Source: Epiperipatus broadwayi
Lineage: Eukaryota > Onychophora > Udeonychophora > Euonychophora > Peripatidae
DNA: 64,000 nt
NCBI GenBank assembly: GCA_028023455.1
Contig: JAQFVV010000029.1
Coordinates: forward strand, 10,033,144-10,097,143
Direction of reading: 5' to 3'
Shown here: in pieces, positions 11,133-22,753 of the stretch
Numbering within the stretch: the first letter of the stretch is position 1
How the letters are laid out: each line of letters starts with the position of its first letter
Position numbers and translations under genes: made by a program
The notes under the pieces: generated by a model
Seen by the model: only the letters and a program-made list of their open reading frames with translations
Told to the model about the DNA's origin: nothing
Database searches by the model: none

Positions 11133-11709
11133 TATCAGTAAACTTCCTCAAAAACAAAAACATTAAAAAAAAAAAAAGAATTTACTTAGTGTTAGTAATG
11201 ACGTTACACAAATTGATTATACTAATTTTTTTTTTTTTTAAAAGACAAAACTTTGGTTATTAATGAAAAGACATAACTTTGGTTAGTAATTACAAGAAAA
11301 AATGCTGACTATTCTTTCCTTTTCACCCCAGCTGAGATTACACCTCCTCCCTCAAGTGTTCCCTTTTCCCTACATTTCATTATTAACTTAGGCAAGTCAA
11401 AGAAGTTACGTGATTTTAGACTTTTTTTTTTTTTTTTTTAATTAAATTATGATTTATATTAATTGTTACATTTTATTCCTCGCATTTATTTCTACATATA
11501 CGCAATTTTCTTACTGGCAGTACTTTTTACACAAACTTCATAACTTTATATAATACAAACAATATATTCTGATTTCAGAAAAAATATTACGGGCTTCATT
11601 TTCAATGTATATACTCATTTTTAAAGAAAAATCTTACTGGCATAATTTATTTTTAACATTCTCAGGGCACTCGTGGTTTATTAAAGATCGTGCCACGTTG
11701 GGAGTCCAT
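11133..11709 (-). other. Interior of the LTR element, non-coding
   Basis: AT-rich sequence with several poly(T) tracts and no coding signal. The candidate primer-binding site is at 11689-11708, read on the minus strand. Confidence 0.6.
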
Positions 11710-13353
11710 TTTAACGATCGGGGAAGGAGACTTACGTAAACTGCACTACAGGGCGCCATCTAGGCATTTGAACCTAGAAAAATTTATAAAGTAGGCAGAT
11801 ACGTAAGTCAAAAAAAAAAATAATAATTTTTTTTTTTTTTTTAAATTTTGATTCCGGTCGTTAGCCCATGTCACTAGCTCAGTGGAATAGCAGAGATTTT
11901 AAAACATTTATAAGTTTCAATAGACTTCTATTCTCAAAGTATATATTAAATATTTAGAACAATAAAATAAAAGAAGCCACTGCCAGTAATTAACACACAA
12001 ATAGATTTTTATTAACGCACATTTAAAATTGAAGATTAAATTTATTTTTAGATTTTAACATTAATATTTTTTTTTTTTTTAAATTTAAATTACTATTTTA
12101 AATAGATCGCACAGATTTGCTTTAAAATGTTGGGTATAGATCGCTTACATAGATTCCATGGTCAAAAACATTTCAAAATAAACATAAATGATCAAAATAC
12201 AAAATTATTGATGCCGACAATCGCAGAGGGAAACTTATAAGTAACCCAATAGTATTCACCATAAGATACTTGCGTTGTCACCAATAACTTAAAAGACATC
12301 CGAATAAATACATTTTAGATACTCACCGTAAGGTATCATTATTTATCGAATGTCTATATATTTTGATAAAATATGAAAACCAAAATATAATTAACCGCAA
12401 ACGAATCCATGCAAGCGTCTATAAACAACTTAAATTTAATACATTTTAGTTAGAACATAATACACACACAAAAAAAATGAACTGGAAATGATTGCTTAAA
12501 CATCTACATAAAAAAAATAGCAATAATTGAATTTGCATTCTTTAAGTCAGATAAGAGTTATTTTCAGTTATTAATTACTTGCAATTTTAGGAAAGTTCTT
12601 ATTAGATAGACACAATAGTTTATACTTTACGGATTTAATAGATTGAGAAGTCCATCTTCGTGATCACTTTCGTAGATTTTGTCCTTTGAAATGAAACTGC
12701 GACTTGCCATGCATTTGGTCAGGAGCTGTCATCCAGAGGCCTCAGCTGGTTGTCCGGAAAATTAAATTTATTGCAGACTTCCACATCGTGAAAATCTGCA
12801 ATATAGCTAGTTATAACGATCTATTCATAGTCAGCTCTAAGACAACAATTATAATAATAATTTGGCTTTTATATTTTTATTAGTCTCTTATCATTAGATC
12901 TTGAGATTCAACGAGCAAGACGTCACTAATCCATTCGTATTTCAGTTATGGTCCGTGCTGTCATTTTCGTGTTTGGATTGGTCATTTAATTCCTTTGTAT
13001 TCTCTTATCTGACCATTTAATTTATTTTACATGCCTCACGAGGTAGTTTGCTTTTGAACAATCATTTAATTAATAAGACAATCATTTCCATTTTCTAAGA
13101 CTATAGAAATCAACATTATTTCTATTTTTAAAATATCAATCTTTATATCTTTACTTTTTACAAAAAAAAAATTACTTTCAAATATTTTTATTTTTTAAAA
13201 GTTTTTAAAGTTGTCCATCATGCGATCTATATATATTAAACAACTTTTAATTTTCAGTTTTTTAAGTTTTTTTTTCTTTTTAATAAATCAAATTTTATTT
13301 ACGATCTTTTTATTTTCATTTTAAAATAATGTAACGGCATATATTCCGTTACA
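11710..13353 (-). repeat. LTR copy (5' LTR in minus orientation)
   Basis: About 1,644 bp, nearly identical to 9483-11132. Visible differences are two substitutions and a few homopolymer-length changes. Confidence 0.75.
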
Positions 13354-13554
13354 ATTTATTACTATTTTTTTATTTACTGCCTATTTAACAAATAATACAT
13401 GATCATAAATAACAAAAATCTATTATTATTTATTGTGTTTGTCTTTATACGAGCTTCATATTTAACACAAATCATATATAATTTTATATAATAGTAAGGA
13501 AACCAAGTATAAAACACATGACTTAATAAGATTGTATTTATAAATACAATATAA
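13354..13554. other. AT-rich spacer
   Basis: Nothing recognised. CACATGAC near 13515 resembles the end motif of other foldback elements here, but no partner exists on the far side. Confidence 0.4.
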
Positions 13555-13752
13555 AGAGCATGCTAATAGCTCTAAACAAGCTTTTCAATAAATGCTGCAA
13601 GAAAAAGCATTTGAAATCTACCTAGAATTACTCTTATCCCCAAACTGATTTCAAGCTAATGGTGTGAGGATCGGGATAATTCTAGATAGATTTTAAATGC
13701 TTTTTCCTGTGGCATTTATCGAAAAGCTTATTTAGAGCTATTAGCATGCGCA
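13555..13752. mobile_element. Short foldback element, about 198 bp
   Basis: The arms carry GAGCATGCTAATAGCTCTAA and TTAGAGCTATTAGCATGC as inverse copies. Inside them GCATTTGAAATCTACCTAGA is mirrored by a TCTAGATAGATTTTAAATGC block. The order of motifs (AGCTCT, AACAAGCTT, ATAAATGC, AAGCATTT, ATCTA) matches the arms of the 674-1049 element, so the two are probably related families. Confidence 0.65.
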
Positions 13753-15116
13753 TTATAATTATATATATATATATTAATATGTAAAGTATGTTTCATATTA
13801 AATAAATATACAAATATATTCATATTTTGTTTAAATTATGATTTTAAAATGTATTTTATTTTGCAGATTTATTTTTTTAGAAATGTTCATTTAAGTTAAA
13901 TAATTTTATTTCATGGATACTGATGGTATTTTTTAAAAAAATTTAGCTCACAAGACCATAGCGATGGGTTGTTTGAGTAAAACTATAGGAACAGTTTCTA
14001 GGATAGTGATCTAAATGTGTCATCATTAGGAAAAATATTTAAACTCCTGATTTTAGATTGGTTACACTTTTAATCTGCATTTCAAGCAGTCAATACATTA
14101 ATAGTTAAATTTTACTATAAAAATGAAAGGCTAGGTAAAAAAGTTTGCTCCAAAAGATTTCTTTTGAGAGGTCTGCTAACATCTTATAATAAATCATCAT
14201 TGTATAATGCATTGAGCCACAGGAATGTATTTGAAGAATAATCTCAATGCTGCAGTGTACAATAGCAAGAAAGTAATTTAAATGAATTTATTGTAAATTA
14301 AATTTTCAATGATACAATGGTTGTTGTAGAATATCTATGGATTAACCAATGCTAACATTAATGTAAAAATGGAATATTTTTAAAATGTATACATTGTTCA
14401 AGTGGATAAAATTTTTGTTTTAAATGTTATAATTGGACTTCAAATACTATGCTTCTTTAATACATTTTTATACCATTGAAAATATCAAATGCTAGTAAGC
14501 ACCTAAAGACTCATAAATTTTAATTTGTTCATGTTTCTGCAAATATATGTATATTAATATGTGGAATATACCTAATATTTCTTGGACAAAATTAAGCAGG
14601 TCATTTATTTATTTACTGTAGAATGCATGTATTTGTTTATAGTACCCAAGTATATAAACAAAAAAAAATTGCCTTTAAAAACAAATTTTAAATATACTTC
14701 CTAATAATAATTTTGTTTTTATTTAAAATCTTATAGTATGTTTGATTGTTTATGTTATATATGTAAAGAGCAATATACCTTTGGGACTGAGAATGACAAA
14801 AGTCCATCAAATTAAATAAAGTACAAAGATACAATTATTTATAGAAATAAATAATAAATCTATAATAGGATGTGAATGACTTCGTGCCAGTTATAAATCA
14901 TCAATGAAGTTATTAAGAAAGCTTAGAAAAAATAGTATCGGCCATATATGCATATATTATGTTATAATTTATTACTCTTTTTAATCAAATTTTCAAAATG
15001 GCAATATAACTAGTTTTTGGTACAATTTTTGATTATATATTTTTTAAAAATGCAGACCCCCCCCCCCTCAAGAATTCATATATAAGATTTTAAAAATATA
15101 TTGATATTTTCAAGTA
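13753..15116. other. AT-rich sequence, nothing recognised
   Basis: No exon or repeat could be supported. A poly(C) run lies at about 15057-15067. Confidence 0.5.
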
Positions 15117-15121
15117 TATAC

Positions 15122-16861
15122 TGTAAGGGTAGCTTGCAATCCATTTGAGTCCACCCTTTGTTTACTCACACCATCAAATCAAACTCATTTAAAATGTAAG
15201 ATTAGCTAATAGGTGGTTGAGCATACATTATCATTTTATAAAGTAAACATATATTTACGCAACAAACATTTATTAAATGTCACTACAGACTAAATTCCTT
15301 ATCTAATAAAACCCTAATTATACCATTAATGAATTAAATGTCAATATATTTTTTCCATCTTGATACAAGACTTAGACTCTGTAAAAATAGCGATGACCTA
15401 ATGTAAAGTCAGTCACTAGGTAACCAAATGCAGAAGGTGAAAGAATTCTATTATTAATTTTATTTTTACTTACAATCAATATATGTGCAACAATAGACAC
15501 AGCAATGGAAAAATAAATAGAAATACAAGTATACTAAACAACGGAAATTAAATCCAGTATAAAAGCAAACCCAGTTTATTTCCATCATTTTATTATTTTC
15601 AAAAGGATATAATAGCTGTATAACACCAACATCTCAAAATTGAATGTTCGAATCCAAGAGAATACAGATGACTCATTCGAACATTTCAAATTATTTGTAT
15701 AATCTTCGTAGCACAAAATTATAAAAACTATAGCCAATATTTAAACACAAAATTTTGATAGATTCATGGGTTGGATAAAATAAATAGAACATCTTCAGCA
15801 TATGTATATAAATGATGAAATAATTATTTTCTTATAAAAGCCATTAAATAACAAATTAAGAAAATTTAAATTTTTTATGAACTGCAGAGCAATGTATTCT
15901 GGCTAATTTAACATTGCCAGTGCCTGAAGAAACATCAAATGTACTGTTTTAAATATCTAAATGGATCTAGAATGAAAACAAAATGGAAATGTCATTTCAA
16001 ACATGTTGCCGAGGAGTCCCTGCGAGTGATGCATGACTTATCAAAGGATGACCTGAAGATAGACCCTATCTATGAAAGACATTATTTGCTAAATTCATGG
16101 ATATTATTCAAGATGATTTGAAGGTTTTAATTTATTATGTATTATTTATATTTGTTTCTAGAATTCTATTTTTATTTTGTTCTGTACTTGGAAACCTAGA
16201 TATCGAAAACCTGGAAGAGTCCACTGTAAGTGAAATCATCAAAATACAGAGAGGTCAAGTTAGACAAAAAAAATTTGTGAAATAAATTTTAGATCAGCTG
16301 TCCCTCTGTAGACACATGATATTGGTCATCATCATCACTATTATATGGAATGAGGTAAGATTTTTTTATACCATTCCACATTAAATACATTCACTACTAT
16401 AGGAGAGTTTGTGTTTTTTTTTTTTAACTAATGATCGTTTAAATTATAATCTTGCCTGGACATTCTTTACCATCAACTATAGGAAACTTGTACATAGTTA
16501 GGGGGTTTCCCCAAAGAAGATGGAACTTCTACAGCTGGAATTGGATAACAAAGCTATTGTACATACATTGACATATTCTAAAATAGTCAGCTTCATGATC
16601 ACTGTAATAATGAATTAATGATTTTTTTTTTGTTAAATTTTATCTGCTTTGTAAATATTTAGGGTTGGAATAGTAAACACATTTAAACATTAATATGGTA
16701 GATACATACTTGACCCATACATATATAATATCGAAAGAATTTTAATTTTTTTATTTTGTTAGTCAGTAAATGTTAACTTGGTTTTTCATTAAAATGGTCT
16801 TTAGTTTGTGAAAATTATATATTCATTCATTCATAAATTCACAACCGGATATATTTGCATA
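15122..16861 (+). repeat. 5' LTR of the gypsy-type relic
   Basis: It matches 22754-24775 over its whole length, from TGTAAGGGTAG to TTTGCATA, with several deletions. Short open frames inside it (15939-16285) are not genes. The primer-binding site after it is not recognisable. Confidence 0.8.
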
Positions 16862-17229
16862 TACACACAGAATGAAATGATAAACTAAGACCATGAATAA
16901 ATAATTAACTAATAAAACTAAATTAAAATAGGTGAGTTAGGCGAATAAATGGACATGCTAAAAACTAGGCATTAAAAGTAATACATATACAAACAAAAAT
17001 ATAGAGAAGTTAAATATAAGCACTGAATGGCAAGGAATAGCATAATGTTCTATGACATGTAATTATTTGTATTTTTAAAGAAATAACTTTTATATTTAAA
17101 TATTAAGGAAAAATTTAATGTTAACTAGAAGTGGAAAGCATTTATTAAGTAGAGATATGAAATGTTCTAAGGAACCACAAAATAGTAGTGATAGTGAGGT
17201 AGAAGGTGATACTATTTGATTACCCCCCA

Positions 17230-18760
17230 CAGGCACATATCATAGATCAAATGTTCTCAAACCCAAGAAGCACTAAATGATGAGATAGCATGAGGGTCCG
17301 AAATTGAGGTAGCACCAGCTACTGGAGATATATCGGCCATGGAATGAATATTCCAAGCGATCATGAGCATGCAAGTAGAAAAAAAACAGCATGAAGGAAG
17401 GGATGAACCAAAAGTTGGACAGTAAATAATGAGCACTCTAAGAGGTGAAATGAATAACATAAAAGCTGAAATGAGTAATATGAAAGAAAAGATGAAGGAA
17501 GAATTGAGTAAAAGGATGACCAACATGGAAGAAAATTTAAAGGCAAACAATATAAGGGCAGACCTGAAAATAGAGATGAAAGATATAGAAACTACACTTT
17601 CCACAGACATGGAGCAATTGTCGATCAACTTAGATAATATTCAGAGACAACTCTGAAATAAAACAAGCACTTGGCAACCTAAAAAATGAGATAGATCAAA
17701 AGGATTTAAAGTGACAACAGCGATTTGAAGAGTTTAGATCTAGCATCATTGGGCAGTTGAACATCACATGCGATGAAGTGTACAGTAGTTAGGAAATGTT
17801 TAGAGAAGGTCCATGTGGACCAGAAGCTGCATGCAGAGGTCCAGAGAAAATTCGAGGATATACAATCAAGGATGGACCAATTCTTCACATAACATTGAGG
17901 CAGATTTGCATGATACAGCCCTCAAGACTCTGGATCATCAGCTCAAATGACAAAGATAAGGTAGCCTGTGGAAACTGACACAATCCTGGACAAGACCACT
18001 AGAAAAACTGATGGAAAATGTGACGCAATTATGCAAGATTGGATCAGTAAGATGTATGAAGCACTGAGATTCTTAGAATCAAGTCCCAGCTGTGTCAAAC
18101 AGCACTAACCAATGGAGTGCTACAAACTGAGATGGACCCAAAGATCCATAGGGAGGAGTGGAATGATGCAGGAAACCACATGGAAGTTGCCCTTAATGAT
18201 CCTCAGAGGATCCGTAACCCACATGATGAATCCATTCCCATGTAATGTAATGCCTGAGACAGATTGACCTCTCAATTTTAATTTGGAAGGGATAATTCCA
18301 AATAGCTATCAGTCTAACCCTAATCACCACATATTGACCTCATCTATAAACACCACAGAGATGAGTAAGACGCATGGTCATAAAGCATAGGTCAGTGCAA
18401 TCAATCAGTTTGTCAAGCATCTTAGGAGCCTTAATCTATTTTTCAGTAAATCAAAATTTATCGGAAGGTGAGAAGGTAATCATTGCATGTAGCCTCGCTC
18501 AAAAAGATGCATTGTGGTGGGAGTCATTATTCCAAACCCCATCCACCTTCAACAACTATCAGACATTAATCAAGAACTTTTGGAATGGGGATAGGTAAGA
18601 AGCCCTGCTATACCAGTTATTCCAAGAGAAATACCAGGAGACATTAACAAAATTCTTTTGCCACTAGTTCACAAAGTTAAGAACACTGGACACATACCAC
18701 TTGAGCTAGAGAGAAATCATTAGAATCATAAAAACAAATTTGCCACTTAAAATAGCAATA
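17230..18760 (+). pseudogene. Broken gag of the gypsy-type relic
   Basis: At 17429-17656 a charged, coiled-coil-like stretch (repeated Met/Lys/Glu with NMKEKMKEELSKRMTNMEE) is followed after frame breaks by a capsid-like stretch at 18374-18598 containing SEGEKVIIACSLAQKDALWW. That resembles the gag core of Ty3-type elements. Stops and shifts separate the pieces. I see no intact zinc knuckle. Confidence 0.6.
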
Positions 18761-19122
18761 ATTATTATGTAAGTGCTAAAGCAAGCAGGTAGCTGAGTTG
18801 TTGAACAGCATAGATATGAATAACATTAATCTGTCCACTAGAATACTTGAGAAACAATAGGCCATGTCAATTCCATGTTCTATAAAAGAAAAAATGATAC
18901 CAACCATTGGAAAGAAAAAACACTGCAAGGAGCTCCCCATATATCTGGTCACCTAAGAGAAACTGGACTAATATATACAAAACAGGAATAAGCCCCAAAA
19001 TAGTCTGGATAAATCCCCAAAACAAGGGTGAAGTAACTACACACCCAAAGTTCAACAGAAATCAAACTAGAATGGTACTTGAGGCTGTTCCTCACCTCAA
19101 GAAACCAAATTGACAGAGGAAC

Positions 19123-19567
19123 ATGAACCAAACCCCAGATCAAGAAATCACTAATATGATGTGTTTGTGGGAGGATAAAGCATCTAACTTCACTTTGCAA
19201 AGCTGCCCCATGATAGAGGTTTTGCTACTTAAAGCACTGTTGAATTCTGGTAGCCATATTTCAGTTATGTCAGACAAATTCTATCATGAGATTCTTACTA
19301 AAAATCCTACCACTGAAATCTATTCAAGTTACCATGGCTAACAGTAGTAAAGCTAAGCTAGTGCAAAAGCAAATATGGGTTGAAATAAAAGCAGGCCAAA
19401 CAATCCTCTATCATGTATTTCTCTTACTGAATCACCTAATCCATGAGGTCATCCTTGGAGCAGATTTCCTACATGTGAACACTTGCATTATTGTTTTTGC
19501 TGATAAGACAATAAACAATGAAGTCTTAGAGATGACATTGCTTCCAAAATTTGATCAAGTTTACTAG
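19123..19567 (+). pseudogene. Retroviral-type aspartic protease remnant
   Basis: Frames at 19123-19341 and 19286-19567 overlap by a shift. The active-site region reads LLNSGSHISVMSDKFY, where the catalytic motif of the family is usually DSG. The aspartate is asparagine here, and this together with the frameshift marks a dead copy. The second frame carries HEVILGADFLH, the family's I-L-G-x-D-F-L block near the protease C-terminus. Confidence 0.75.
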
Positions 19568-19639
19568 CATATCTAATAACCTAGAGACACTCGTAGATAA
19601 ACTTGCAGAATCCAAGTTGCTTGGACATGAAGATACACT

Positions 19640-20402
19640 AAAATCACAATGTTATTAATGAATTTAGCCAGATATTCTGAGATATCAGGAGTAATAGATG
19701 GATTTCAACAGTTAAATTAGTACATGATCCCATTTCAATCCAAATTGTACCCTATTCCATACCAGTATCAAGAAGAAATATCCAAGAAGATTAACAAAAT
19801 TCTGGATTGGGGGATCATTTCCAAATGCTCTTCACCTTACTATAACCCAGTTGTAACTGTGAATATGAATCAATGAGATTTTGTTTGAATGCTAGGTAAC
19901 TAAATAAAATTACTGACCCTGACAGGAACATTCCACTGCCCCTACACAAATTATTTGTGAGATTTGGAAAAATATTTTCCACTTTTGATCTAACCTCCAG
20001 CTATTGGCAGATTAAGCTCCATCCAGAAAATTAATTCACTGCCTTCTGATATGAGTTTAACATATCACTTCAATAGAATGCCTTTTGGATTGATCAACAG
20101 TGGTGCTGGTTTGATAAGATGTTTAGACAAAACCTATCTCCAGAGGTTAAACAGATCACACCTATTTATGTGGATGATGAAATAATTGCATCTGCCACAA
20201 TTGAAGAACAACTTCAACACCTTGCTATATTTTTTGGAGTGCTACAAAAAAGGGATCAAAATTAACTTCAAGAACAGCATGCTAGTTTCCAAACAGGTAA
20301 TCTTCTTAGGTCATATCATTGGTTGCAATGGGATAAAGCCTCATCCAGAAAAGATTAGTGCCATTCAAAACCTTTCCAAAACCACCAACAAAAAAAATTA
20401 GA
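19640..20402 (+). pseudogene. Reverse transcriptase remnant (Ty3/gypsy type)
   Basis: Recognisable blocks in order are PIPYQYQEEISKKINKIL with GIISKCSSPYYNPVV (fingers), FNRMPFGLINSG (palm), the catalytic box YVDD at 20167-20178, and GHIIGCNGIKPHPEKISAIQ (connection to RNase H). There are several in-frame stops and shifts. The catalytic aspartate pair survives, but the gene as a whole is broken. Confidence 0.88.
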
Positions 20403-20905
20403 TCTTTTTGGGGTCTCTGATTTTTTTCCTCTCGTTTTTGGCGGAGGTTTCGAAAAAGAAACCTTTCTAACAAATTAGGGAAGGAGGGGGGTGGGATTGG
20501 GAAGGAGGAAAGGACAAGTTGAAAAATTTAAAAAGGGTTTTAAGGCAAATTTGTTCCCTTCCCTGATTTTATTAACCCTTCTTCCAAACAACATGGTGGT
20601 TTGGGGTTTGGGGGTAAATTTTCCCCAACCCCCTTGGCCCGTCTTCTTCTTTTCTTTTTTCTCCTCTCCTTTTGGGTTTGGTTTAAATTTATTGGTCAGG
20701 AGGAGGTAGAATAATCCTCATGTTGGGCCCCTTCAAATCATTACCCTGCTGCTTGGGGTGGGTGGTGTTAAAATCCTCCAAAACCCCAACATCATCTTCC
20801 ATCACCCCCCTCACCAGTCACATCCTATACTAATGGGAAATTTTATTAAAAATACTTTAATATAAAATTTAAGATTTGGGGGGTGGATGGTGTGGTGGTT
20901 TTCTA
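20403..20905 (+). other. Segment of abnormal composition inside pol, likely low-quality sequence
   Basis: At 20403 the sequence changes abruptly. It is rich in G, C and T homopolymer runs (GGGG, CCCC, TTTTT), in TGG/GGT words and in near-duplicate short words, unlike anything else in the window. It sits where the RNase H region should be, and the first few dozen bases still look like a homopolymer-corrupted continuation of the polymerase. The open frame at 20491-20709 is therefore not a gene. Confidence 0.6.
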
Positions 20906-20934
20906 TAGAACAGAAAATCATTTTTCGGTAGAGA

Positions 20935-21135
20935 ATGCCTACATTATAAATGTCAATTTAATGAATGTTAGTGTAGAGAATGATTTAAAGTATCTACCAG
21001 TCAGAAACAGTAACATTTGTCAGTAGATAATGCCTACATTACAAATGTCAATTTAATGACTGTTCCCATAGAGAATGATTTGAAGAATCTACCATATTAA
21101 CTGTTACCATAGAGAACGATTTGAAGAATCTACCA
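20935..21135 (+). repeat. Imperfect tandem repeat of about 98 bp inside pol
   Basis: The blocks ATGCCTACATTAYAAATGTC (20946, 21041) and AGAATGATTTRAAG with TCTACCA (about 20975, 21066, 21115) recur in order. This gives two units and a third partial unit. It lies between the RNase H and integrase regions. Confidence 0.7.
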
Positions 21136-21289
21136 CAACTACAATTCAAAGACCCAGATTTAAACCCAATCATAAAAGTTTTGAAAGGAAAGTTTTGAAT
21201 GTGCTAAAGGATCTTACTTATAAGTTAGAAAACAAGGTCTTACTATATAGAGTAAATATACAGATGAGTGGAGGGTAGTAATACTTAAA

Positions 21290-22232
21290 ATATTGTGTAC
21301 CCTACTTATAAAGTTTATCCCGTTTGTAGAGACACTACAGTGACATAAAACAACACATTGAAAAACTGGTTCTACAGGCCAAGAATGTATAAAGGCATCT
21401 TGAAATCACAGATTGTCTAGTGCCTACAAGCCAAGCCAGTAAACCAAAGTTTTAGTAACACTTTAAAGTCTATCATACCTAAAAGATCAAACGAGATATT
21501 AGCGATCAAACAGAAATACTTATTGGTCACTTACGATCTCTAAATATGTTTCTGCTTACCCAATACCCTGAGCTAATACCAGACATATGATCAAGGTATT
21601 ACACACCCTACAGTTCACTAGGATAAGAAAGCCCAAAACCATCTTAACAGACCATGGTATGCCTTTTTTATCCAAAACATGGGTGAAGAAATCTCAAATG
21701 ACATTTGCTCACACCCATTAGGAATCCACAGTCAAACCCTTGCGAACATGTGATGCAGGAATTCAGATGTTTTTTCAGAACTTACCTAGAGGATGAGTGT
21801 AAAGGGTTGGGTAAAGGAAACAGCATGTAGTCAACTACATCAATTGAAGCATGAATGAATCTACAGGATTTACACCTATTAGACTACACTTCAACCAATC
21901 TAGTCCTATATTGTTCACCAAATACCTATTCACAGTTAAACAAACTCAGAGTGACATGAAAAGGTATTAAAAACATGAACTAATAGATAAGACTGAGCGA
22001 AGAAACAAAAACAAGAAATGTACACAGTTTTAAAATAGGAGATAAGGTCTTTGTCAAGATGCTCCACCCGAGTAAACCTCTGGGGAATAAGGGTGAAAAA
22101 TTTTATCCATATGAAAGACCATTCACTACTGTGAAGCAATCAGATCCAAATGTGTTGTTAATAAACATGGAAGGGGAAATGTATGCATACAACACCCACA
22201 GTTTAAAGCCTTATATTGGTAAATCAGAATGA
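21290..22232 (+). pseudogene. Integrase remnant of the gypsy-type relic
   Basis: The zinc-domain part is suggested by NWFYRPRMYKGI followed by a CLQAKP-like block near 21370-21440. The core start resembles YLLVTYDL near 21510. The C-terminal domain is clearest at about 22015-22232, with LWGIRVKNFIHM, MEGEMYAYN and a THSLKPYIG-like end in shifting frames. All parts are broken by stops. Confidence 0.65.
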
Positions 22233-22302
22233 CCACCTAACTAATACACTCAGATTACATACAAGTTAAAACATAGGCATGAATTTTAGTTGAACCTAGG
22301 AA

Positions 22303-22318
22303 AGAAAGGGAGGTGACA
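22303..22318 (+). other. Polypurine-tract candidate
   Basis: AGGAAAGAAAGGGAGG followed by TGAC lies just after the integrase remnant, where a polypurine tract for plus-strand priming is expected. It is 440 bp before the visible right LTR match, so either the LTR boundary is blurred or the tract is not the functional one. Confidence 0.35.
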
Positions 22319-22753
22319 TCAAATAAATAAATAAATAATGGGGTCAAGAGTTTGTGATGAGAGTATACTCAGATAAGCGCAAAAAGCAATTACTGGCATA
22401 CTTTAGAGCCGAGACCATGAGTTGATCCACGTGGGATGATGGATGCCCCAATGCTGTGTTTAGACCTTCCAAAAATAACCAGTAAGTTTCAAAAGCGAGC
22501 AGGATGAAGGCTAACAAATTGAACTATGTGCTGTGATAGACACATTACCAGTTGAGTTCGAACCATATTCCATATATGAATTTCACTTTATAGTAATGCA
22601 GTTAATGGAGTAGGAAATCATGCAAGAACATATACAATTGAAGAAATGCCAAAAGATTAAATTAGCAGGCTTCGTAACTCTTTTTTTTTAAAAAAAAATC
22701 AGACAATCCAACACTAAACAAAATATACACACTACTTGTTAAAATTTGAACCC

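Larger units (their letters stand above)
9483..13353 (-). mobile_element. Young non-autonomous LTR retrotransposon (long LTRs, tiny interior)
   Basis: Two directly repeated segments of about 1.65 kb (9483-11132 and 11710-13353) flank an interior of about 577 bp. On the minus strand each LTR starts TGTAACGG and ends CGATCGTTAAA. Immediately after the upstream LTR, on that strand, comes TGGACTCCCAACGTGGCACG, which starts with TGG as a tRNA primer-binding site should. ATTT flanks both outer ends (9479-9482 and 13354-13357), a plausible 4-bp target duplication. By eye the LTRs differ at two bases (10623 T against 12843 C; 10719 G against 12939 A) plus homopolymer lengths, so insertion is recent. 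No gag or pol remnant is visible, so the element must use proteins from elsewhere. A plain segmental tandem duplication is the alternative, but the ends and the primer-site match favour an LTR element. Confidence 0.75.

Noticed and set aside
16271-16300. Idea that the gypsy relic might be an intact endogenous retrovirus with an envelope gene
   Set aside because: No envelope-like frame follows integrase, and gag, protease and polymerase are all broken.
17257-17628. 123-codon open frame on the minus strand
   Set aside because: It is the antisense of the coiled-coil gag remnant; its Ser/Phe/Leu-rich text is the mirror of a Lys/Glu/Met-rich frame.
20491-20709. 72-codon open frame on the + strand
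   Set aside because: It lies wholly within the abnormal, probably corrupted segment and has homopolymer-driven composition.
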